From Catenuloplanes atrovinosus (GTDB lineage: Bacteria; Actinomycetota; Actinomycetes; Mycobacteriales; Micromonosporaceae), in NCBI RefSeq assembly GCF_031458235.1, contig NZ_JAVDYB010000001.1:3555001-3619000 (forward strand): a DNA stretch of 64,000 nucleotides. The letters run 5' to 3'. The position numbers and the translations under genes were made by a program. A model generated the notes under the pieces. It was not told where the DNA came from. It ran no database searches and saw only the letters and a list, made by a program, of their open reading frames with translations. Below are positions 59,207 to 64,000 of the stretch, piece by piece; position 1 is the first letter of the stretch, and the number at the start of each line of letters is the position of its first letter.

Positions 59207-59840
59207 AGCGGAGCCGTTCGGCGGTCCGGGACACGTGCCGGGCCAGCAGGTCGGCCGCCGCGTCCGCGTCCCGGGCCAGCGCGGCCTCCTCGAGGCGCCG
59301 GTGCTCGCCGAGGTAGTCGCGGTCCGGGTCGCGGTCGGCGGACCAGCGGCGGGCCAGCTCGGTGGCGAGCCACAGCCGGTCGAACGTCTCCAGCAGCACC
59401 GCGTTGCCGCAGCCGTCGAGCAGCGCGCGGTGGAACTCGTGGTGGACGCGCGACCACTCCGCGGTCACGTGCCGGTCGCCGGGCCGGGTCGGGGGCGTAC
59501 GGGCCAGCCGGTGGTGCGCGGCCCGGACCCGCGCCTCCCAGTCCAGGTCGCCGCGCGCGATCGCGAGGCGGAGCAGCTCGGGTTCGAGCACGCACCGGGC
59601 CTCGGCCAGTTCCTGCCACCGCCGGTCAGACTGGGTGGGTACGGCGAAGCCGCGGTTGTCCATCCGGTCGGCGAGCCCGTCGCCGGCCAGCCGGACCAGC
59701 GCCTCCCGGACCACGGCGAGGCTGACCCCGTGCGCGTCGGCCAGTTCCTGCGGCTTGAGCGCACCGCCGGGCGGCACGTCGCCGCGCAGCACCGCCTCGC
59801 GCAGCACCGTGTAGATCTGCCCGGCCTTCGTCTCCGCCAT
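59205..59840 (-). CDS. GntR-family (FadR/FCD) transcriptional regulator
   Basis: A 211-residue repressor. Winged helix: IYTVLREAVLRGDVPPGGAL, KPQELADAHGVSLAVVREAL, VRLAGDGLADRMDNRGFAV. FCD effector domain: LAEARCVLEPELLRLAIARG, EFHRALLDGCGNAVLLETF, and YLGEHRRLEEAALARDADAA with metal-binding His and Asp. The start is placed at the ATG giving MAETKAGQ; a Met four codons upstream is possible. It is divergent from the YbhB-like gene; the shared AT-rich gap carries a GACCAT/ATGGTC dyad that is a likely operator. Confidence 0.88.
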   Translation of the reverse strand: MAETKAGQIYTVLREAVLRGDVPPGGALKPQELADAHGVSLAVVREALVRLAGDGLADRMDNRGFAVPTQSDRRWQELAEARCVLEPELLRLAIARGDLDWEARVRAAHHRLARTPPTRPGDRHVTAEWSRVHHEFHRALLDGCGNAVLLETFDRLWLATELARRWSADRDPDRDYLGEHRRLEEAALARDADAAADLLARHVSRTAERLR

Positions 59841-59853
59841 GACGCCGATCATA

Positions 59854-59891
59854 GACCATTTGACGAATAATCGATTTTTAGTGCTATGGTC
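59854..59891. promoter_or_regulatory. Divergent promoter with GntR-type inverted repeat
   Basis: GACCAT (59854-59859) and ATGGTC (59886-59891) form an inverted pair, 26 bp apart. Between them TTGACG (59860-59865), a 19-nt spacer and TATGGT (59885-59890) could be a promoter for the YbhB-like gene, so a protein bound at the dyad would cover it. Confidence 0.45.
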
Positions 59892-59925
59892 GATCGTGAT
59901 GCCGACGAGAACCGAGAGGATTCGC

Positions 59926-60435
59926 ATGAACGACCCCTTCGCCCGCCTCCCCGAGGCGGCGGCCTTCACCGTGACCAGCGCCAGCGTCGCCGACGGCGCA
60001 CCGCTGGCCGAGGCGCAGCGCGCCGGGAACGTCTCGCCCCAGCTCTCCTGGAGCGGCGCGCCCGAGGGCACGAAGAGCTACGCCGTCACCGCGTACGACC
60101 CGGACGCGCCGACCGGCTCCGGCTTCTGGCACTGGGCGGTGGCGGACATCCCGGCCGGCGTGACCGAGCTGCCCGAGGGCGCCGGCGACGACACCGGCGC
60201 GGGCCTGCCGGACGGCGCCTTCCAGCTCCCCAACGACGTGCGCCTGGCGCGGTACGTGGGCGCCGCCCCGCCGCCCGGGCACGGCGAGCACCGGTACGTG
60301 TTCGTGGTGCACGCGCTGGACGTCGAGTCGATCGGCGTGCCCGCGGACGCCACGCCCGCGATGCTGGGCTTAACCATGGCCGGGCACATCCTCGGCCGCG
60401 CGGTGCTGACCGCCACCGCGGAGACCCGGGCCTGA
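59926..60435 (+). CDS. YbhB/YbcL (PEBP/Raf-kinase-inhibitor-like) protein
   Basis: A 169-residue phosphatidylethanolamine-binding-protein-fold protein. Conserved segments: GNVSPQLSWSGAPEGTKSYA, VTAYDPDAPTGSGFWHWAV (the DPDxP and GxxxHW pocket), GHGEHRYVFVVHALD. The bacterial members have no settled function. The ATG has GAGAGGA upstream. It is probably regulated by the divergent GntR protein. A long hairpin follows the stop at once. Confidence 0.9.
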   Translation: MNDPFARLPEAAAFTVTSASVADGAPLAEAQRAGNVSPQLSWSGAPEGTKSYAVTAYDPDAPTGSGFWHWAVADIPAGVTELPEGAGDDTGAGLPDGAFQLPNDVRLARYVGAAPPPGHGEHRYVFVVHALDVESIGVPADATPAMLGLTMAGHILGRAVLTATAETRA

Positions 60436-60437
60436 CC

Positions 60438-60471
60438 GGATGGGCAGGGCCCGCGCGGGTCCTGCCCATCC
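60438..60471 (+). terminator. Hairpin terminator of the YbhB-like gene
   Basis: GGATGGGCAGG pairs perfectly with CCTGCCCATCC; inside, CCCGCGCGGG can pair on itself, with one G-T opposition between the two stems. Confidence 0.82.
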
Positions 60472-60534
60472 CCGTCGGCCGGTATACCGTTGCCGTCGAC
60501 AAACGACCGGTACGACCGGCAGGAGAGATCCCGC

Positions 60535-61080
60535 ATGACCGTGCTCACCATCCGTACCGTCGATGATCCGGTCCTTCGCCGGGTCGCGGACCCCGTGACC
60601 GACTTCGACGCCGAGCTCGATCGGCTGGTCCGCGACCTCGGCGAGACGCTGGAGCAGGCCCGCGGCGCCGGGCTGGCCGCGCCGCAGCTCGGCGTGAGCC
60701 TGCGCGTGTTCGCCATCAACCCGGACCTGCCCGGCAACGAGCTGCGGCTGGATCACCTGGTCAACCCGGTGCTGGAGTTCCCGGACGCCGAGGAGCAGGA
60801 CGGCCCCGAGGGCTGCCTGTCCATCCCCGGCGTCTACCTGGACACCAAGCGCCGGATGAACGTGGCGGCCAAGGGCTACACCAAGCTGGGCGACCCGGTG
60901 CAGGTGGTCGGCTCCGGCCTGCTGGCCCGCTGCATCCAGCACGAGACCGACCACCTGGACGGCGTCCTGTTCATCGACCGCCAGGACCCCGAGCGCCGGG
61001 CCCGCCTGCTCACCACCCTCCGCGCCGCCGACTGGTGGGACGACGCGGCCGCCCCGACCGTGCGGGTCAGCCCGCACTGA
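60535..61080 (+). CDS. def: Peptide deformylase
   Basis: A 181-residue metalloenzyme that removes the formyl group from the N-terminal methionine of new proteins. All three motifs are present: GAGLAAPQ (motif 1), EGCLSIPG (motif 2, metal-binding Cys) and QHETDHLDG (motif 3, HExDH). The ATG has AGGAGAG upstream. The C-terminus overlaps the convergent gene by 14 nt. No fmt gene is adjacent; this may be one of several deformylases, as is common in actinobacteria. Confidence 0.95.
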   Translation: MTVLTIRTVDDPVLRRVADPVTDFDAELDRLVRDLGETLEQARGAGLAAPQLGVSLRVFAINPDLPGNELRLDHLVNPVLEFPDAEEQDGPEGCLSIPGVYLDTKRRMNVAAKGYTKLGDPVQVVGSGLLARCIQHETDHLDGVLFIDRQDPERRARLLTTLRAADWWDDAAAPTVRVSPH

Positions 61081-62182
61081 CGGCCGGCGGCCGGCGCCCG
61101 AGGTAGGCGTCGATGGTCAACGCGACGACGCCCAGCACCACCGGGGTGCCGGGCGCGGTGGCCAGGTGGACGGTCATGGCGCCGTCCGGCGTGAACGAGC
61201 AGTCGGCGCCGGGCAGGTAGAGCGGCCAGAGCCCGTGCCCGAGGTTGGCGAGGATGATCTGCTGGTCCTCCTCGCCGTACGGGCCGGCGGACTCGACGGT
61301 CACCTCCAGGGAGTCGACCACGATCAGCGCGTTGGTGACGTACCGGAGGATGCCGAACGCGGTCGTCCAGTCCAGCGGCCCCTCGGGCGACCAGGGCGGA
61401 CCGTCCGGCGTGGCGTGCGCGATGCCGAGCACGGCCGAGGAGAACCACGGGCCGGGAACCGGGCGGCGGAGCAGCACGTGCCCGGCGGACACGCGCAGCC
61501 GGAACTCCGCGGCGGCGAAGCGCCGCGCCTGCTCGGTCTCCGGGTCGCTGAGACCCCACAGGCCGGCGGGCTCGCCCAGCTCGCCGGCGGTGTCCGTGAC
61601 GATCGTGTCGCTGTCCACGGTGAACTCGCGGGACGGCGCGGCCTTGAGCGCGGCGGTGACGTCGTCGACCGTGTCGTCCCAGTCCGGCGCGCGGCCGGGC
61701 CGCGGCGGCTCCGCGGTGGTGTCGAGGTAGGGCAGCAGCGCGATCGTGGCGGCGCCGAGCGGTTCCAGGATCATGCCGGCCAGCGCGGTGGTGCCGCGGC
61801 CGGCCACCGCGGGATGGTGCAGCAGCGCCCAGTTCCTGAACAGCGCGGGGTACGCGGTGGCCGACGGCGGGCGGCCCGGCCGGCTCGCCAGGAACCGGGC
61901 GAACTCGTCCGCGATCCGCCGGCCGACCGCGGCCGTGAACCGGTCCTCGGCCGGGATCTCCAGTGAGGCCAGGATTCGCCGGTACGTGCCGGAGAGCGAG
62001 TCGGCCGGCGCGCCCGGGTCCCGGTAGAGCGTCGCGGACGGCAGCCGGTCGAGCAGCCGCCACAGCGCGAGGTCGTCCGCCGGCACCGGCGCCGGCTGCA
62101 GGAGCTGGACGCCGGTGCCGGGCAGCCCGAGCCCGGCGACGAGCGCGGTGGCGTACCCGGCGGCGATGTCGTCAAAGGTCAT
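61067..62182 (-). CDS. Unrecognised protein, paralogue of the next gene
   Basis: A 371-residue protein with no signal peptide or membrane helix. It aligns along its length with the product of 62247-63389: shared blocks include PALFRNWALLHHP, then TTALAGMILEP, LPYLDTTAEPP, PDWDDTVDDV and ALKAAPSREF, and at the end ALIVVDSLEVT and GTPVVLGV. It is alpha-helical in the first half and beta-rich in the second. I do not recognise the family. Its start lies 64 nt after the stop of its paralogue, suggesting an operon. No clear ribosome-binding site is seen. Confidence 0.7.
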   Translation of the reverse strand: MTFDDIAAGYATALVAGLGLPGTGVQLLQPAPVPADDLALWRLLDRLPSATLYRDPGAPADSLSGTYRRILASLEIPAEDRFTAAVGRRIADEFARFLASRPGRPPSATAYPALFRNWALLHHPAVAGRGTTALAGMILEPLGAATIALLPYLDTTAEPPRPGRAPDWDDTVDDVTAALKAAPSREFTVDSDTIVTDTAGELGEPAGLWGLSDPETEQARRFAAAEFRLRVSAGHVLLRRPVPGPWFSSAVLGIAHATPDGPPWSPEGPLDWTTAFGILRYVTNALIVVDSLEVTVESAGPYGEEDQQIILANLGHGLWPLYLPGADCSFTPDGAMTVHLATAPGTPVVLGVVALTIDAYLGRRPPAVSAG

Positions 62183-62246
62183 GGTGGCAAACCCCCCGAG
62201 TGCGGCGGTGCCGGCGGGTGGGCCGCCGGCACCGCGCGGAGCCCGG

Positions 62247-63389
62247 TCAGCCGAGGTACTCCTCGGCGCGGAAGACGTTCGCGCCGAGCACGACCGGAAC
62301 GCCGGGCTGACTGGTGATGGTGACGGTGAGTTCGCCGCTGTCGGCGAAGTGGAACTGGGTGCGGGTGCCGCTGTCGGAGGCGGACGTGTAGAACGGCCAC
62401 AGGCCGCCGCCGGAGTTCGTCCTGATCTCGGTGATGTCGTCGACCGTGAACTTGGCCAGCGAGTGGAACGTGAGGTTGATCGTGTCGACCACGATCAGGC
62501 TGGTGAGGAACCGGGCCAGGCTGCCGTTCTGCGGGTCGAACGTGTTGGTCCAGTTCTTCAGCGCGCCCCGCACCCACGGCGGGGTGACGTCCCGCTGGCT
62601 GAACGCGATCTGGGTGCCGGCCGAGCTGAACCAGGAGCCGGGCACCGGCGAGAAGACCGTGATGTGGCCGAACGAGCCGCGCATCTCCATCTCGCTCTCG
62701 GAGAACACGGTGCTGATCCGCGAACTCGTGGTGGTCCCCCGGTGCAGGCCGAAGAACACGTTGGACCGGCCGCGCGCCCAGGTGTTGCTGATGTTCGTGT
62801 TGACCGTCGACTGCTTGTAGTTGAACGCCCGGGACGGTGCCGCGGCGAGCTCGGCCTTGAGCTGGTCGATGCCCTCGTCCCAGTCGGGCTGCCGGTCCGG
62901 CACGGGCGGGTCGGCGGCGGGGTCGCCCACGTACGGCACCAGCCGCAGCGCGCCGGAGGCGATCGGGTCCAGCAGCATGTTGGACAGCGCGGTCGCGCCG
63001 ATGTTGGCGTACCGCGGGTGCCGCAGGAACGCCCAGTTCCGGAACAGCGCGGGCAGCTGGCTCAGCGCGGGCGGCGCCGGCCGGTTGAGCAGGAAGTCGA
63101 AGAACTCGTCGCGCACGTTCTGCGGAATCTTGCTCTCGAACTGGCTCTCCGCGTCCGACTGCAACGACGACCACAGCGCCTTGTAGTTGTCGAAGTACTG
63201 CGCGCCGGTGGAAAGCGCCGGATCGCTGAATATCGCTTCCGGCGGAATCAGGTTGAAGTACTGGTTCCACAGATCATTCGTGGTGAGGACCGGAGACGCC
63301 GGCTGAAGCAGCGCGAAGTGCTGCCGCGACAGCCCGACACTGTCCACGAGCGCGTTGTAGAACCCGGCGTTGACGTCTTGGAATGGCAT
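62247..63389 (-). CDS. Unrecognised protein, first of two tandem paralogues
   Basis: A 380-residue soluble protein, start ATG behind GGGGAGG. The first 150 residues are helical (FQDVNAGFYNALVDSVGL, FYNALVDSVG, PALFRNWAFLRHP); the rest is beta-rich with many aromatic and Thr/Ser residues (FGLHRGTTTSSRISTVF, GSWFSSAGTQIAFSQRD, GGGLWPFYTSASDSGTR). No known domain or catalytic motif stands out. Its codon use, with more aat and ttg than in neighbours, and its long AT-rich leader set it apart a little, which may reflect transfer. Promoter and leader are described separately. Confidence 0.72.
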   Translation of the reverse strand: MPFQDVNAGFYNALVDSVGLSRQHFALLQPASPVLTTNDLWNQYFNLIPPEAIFSDPALSTGAQYFDNYKALWSSLQSDAESQFESKIPQNVRDEFFDFLLNRPAPPALSQLPALFRNWAFLRHPRYANIGATALSNMLLDPIASGALRLVPYVGDPAADPPVPDRQPDWDEGIDQLKAELAAAPSRAFNYKQSTVNTNISNTWARGRSNVFFGLHRGTTTSSRISTVFSESEMEMRGSFGHITVFSPVPGSWFSSAGTQIAFSQRDVTPPWVRGALKNWTNTFDPQNGSLARFLTSLIVVDTINLTFHSLAKFTVDDITEIRTNSGGGLWPFYTSASDSGTRTQFHFADSGELTVTITSQPGVPVVLGANVFRAEEYLG

Positions 63390-63406
63390 GGAAATCCTCC
63401 CCTACT

Positions 63407-63455
63407 CCTGCCATTTCACGGGCGTGGCAGGCCTATGACCTGCCCTTCGACGGGC
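63407..63455 (-). promoter_or_regulatory. Leader segment with mutually exclusive hairpins
   Basis: On the mRNA (bottom strand) GGGCAGG (complement of 63439-63445), CCTGCCA (63425-63431) and TGGCAGG (63407-63413) occur in turn. The middle one can pair with either neighbour, and a GCCC/GGGC hairpin precedes them. The segment lies 18-66 nt before the ATG of the 380-residue gene. Confidence 0.4.
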
Positions 63456-63590
63456 GGACTGAGCCGCCGCACCGTCCGGGACGCGTGCGTTCACGGGCGC
63501 TGCCGATGGTCATTCATATATGTTTTACGAATGCGGCTCATCGCGGTGGCAGATCTTAATTCCGCCGCGCCGTTTACATCCCAGTAACAC

Positions 63591-63619
63591 AACGTAGAAA
63601 CGGCCAAACATCAAGTCAA
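63591..63619 (-). promoter_or_regulatory. Predicted promoter of the paralogue operon
   Basis: On the bottom strand TTGACT, a 17-nt spacer and TACGTT fit a sigma-70-type promoter. The start would be near 63584, leaving a leader of about 195 nt before the first gene. Confidence 0.55.
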
Positions 63620-63870
63620 CGCCCGTCACGGGCCCTTGCGTCATCTGCATGATGCCCGGTACGGCGTATCAACTCGACGCCCCTTTCCACGGCGCGCCGG
63701 ACGAATCCGCCAAATGCCCGACATTCCCCGGTATCCCGATCTCGATGCACGATCGTGGCGCGCCGGCGGGCGACCGCGGCGGCGATTGATATCCGGTCGA
63801 CACGGTGGCCCGCCCTTCGTACCCTCGTGGTCGTCGGGTTGTGATCTTTGGTCTTCGAGGGGAGGACGCC
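63620..63870. other. Intergenic stretch near the right edge
   Basis: About 250 nt, less G+C-rich than the genes, with short dyads (for example around GGTCGACA near 63797). Reverse frames of 87-106 codons exist here but lack coding features. The last part supplies the ribosome-binding site of the small gene that follows. Confidence 0.35.
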
Positions 63871-63975
63871 GTGCGCCATCGGACCGCGGCCGTCGTCCCC
63901 GTCTCCCGCTTCGAGCCGATCCTCGTGTCCTCGGTGCCCAGCCCCGGCTGCGCCACCGGGGCTGGACGTGCCTGA
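63871..63975 (+). CDS. Small peptide gene with strong ribosome-binding site
   Basis: A 34-residue peptide, GTG start, GAGGGGAGG 5-13 nt upstream. The sequence opens with a basic MRHRTAAVVPVSRFEPILV and closes SSVPSPGCATGAGRA, with a single Cys near the end. It could be a leader peptide or the precursor of a modified peptide; the DNA that would decide this lies beyond the window. It may also be spurious. Confidence 0.4.
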   Translation: MRHRTAAVVPVSRFEPILVSSVPSPGCATGAGRA

Positions 63976-64000
63976 CCGCCTGCGATCACCGCAGCGCGGC

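Noticed and set aside
63616-63989. Two reverse frames of 87 and 106 codons at the right edge
   Set aside because: They overlap each other, the paralogue promoter and the forward peptide gene; no coding bias seen.
1-64000. tRNA, rRNA, transposase or phage genes
   Set aside because: No T-loop-like GGTTCGAATCC sequence, rRNA block, DDE/HUH transposase or phage structural protein was found on either strand by eye.

Overview
The window is about 70-75% G+C by eye, with codon third positions strongly biased to G/C, Shine-Dalgarno sites of the GGAGG type, many GTG starts and very short intergenic gaps. Together with an F420-type luciferase-like oxidoreductase, a SpoIIE/RsbW/RsbV-type regulator, a GAF-ANTAR protein, a chemotaxis receptor, secreted protease and cellulase genes and an EACC1-caspase cassette, this points to a filamentous or motile actinobacterium, most likely of the Micromonosporaceae (Actinoplanes/Catenuloplanes type). 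The family-level placement is inference; nothing in the window is a species marker. No rRNA, tRNA, CRISPR array, transposase or phage gene is visible.

Layout. 1-7.6 kb: a truncated amidohydrolase, an esterase, a PAP2 phosphatase, a ribosome-hibernation factor, an orphan winged-helix regulator, then 1.1 kb of repeat DNA (a 64-nt palindromic element and a 16-bp minisatellite), followed by a DUF2089/SHOCT-like operon with a hydrolase. 7.6-17 kb: a 1454-residue secreted subtilisin with Kelch repeats, a tiny paralogue of the winged-helix regulator's N-terminal domain, a bifunctional penicillin-binding protein with a PASTA domain, a second palindromic element and a PhoX-like protein. 17-24.7 kb: a one-polypeptide partner-switch regulator (PAS-PP2C-ATPase-STAS), a luciferase-like oxidoreductase divergent from its likely TetR repressor with twin operators, a GH2 glycosidase with a LamG domain and an AraC regulator. 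25-32.6 kb: a GH5 cellulase, a cytochrome P450, an exonuclease/phosphatase-fold protein with a membrane protein, and an isoquinoline-oxidoreductase-type molybdenum enzyme with a MarR regulator and a probable operator.

32.8-36.9 kb holds the most interesting locus: a tightly coupled operon of an EACC1 protein, a caspase fused to an AlgH/YqgE domain, a SIR2-domain protein with a large uncharacterised C-terminal half, and a small unknown protein. The parts are typical of bacterial conflict (anti-phage or suicide) systems, but I do not recognise this combination.

37-49 kb: amidase, GAF-ANTAR, SRPBCC, STAS and POT-transporter genes; a small membrane peptide with two PRC-barrel proteins; a STAND-type ATPase with an unusual Walker A; a DUF4142 protein; an 88-bp tandem repeat; an ECF sigma factor; a chemotaxis receptor. 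49-60 kb: two esterases behind a two-component system, a flavin monooxygenase, a DUF1360 protein, a fused MalF/MalG-like permease, a PPOX protein, a third palindromic element, an AraC-GyrI regulator, a decayed hydrolase remnant, and a GntR regulator divergent from a YbhB/PEBP protein. 60.5-64 kb: peptide deformylase, two tandem paralogues of an unrecognised family with a long structured leader, and a small peptide gene with a strong ribosome-binding site at the right edge.
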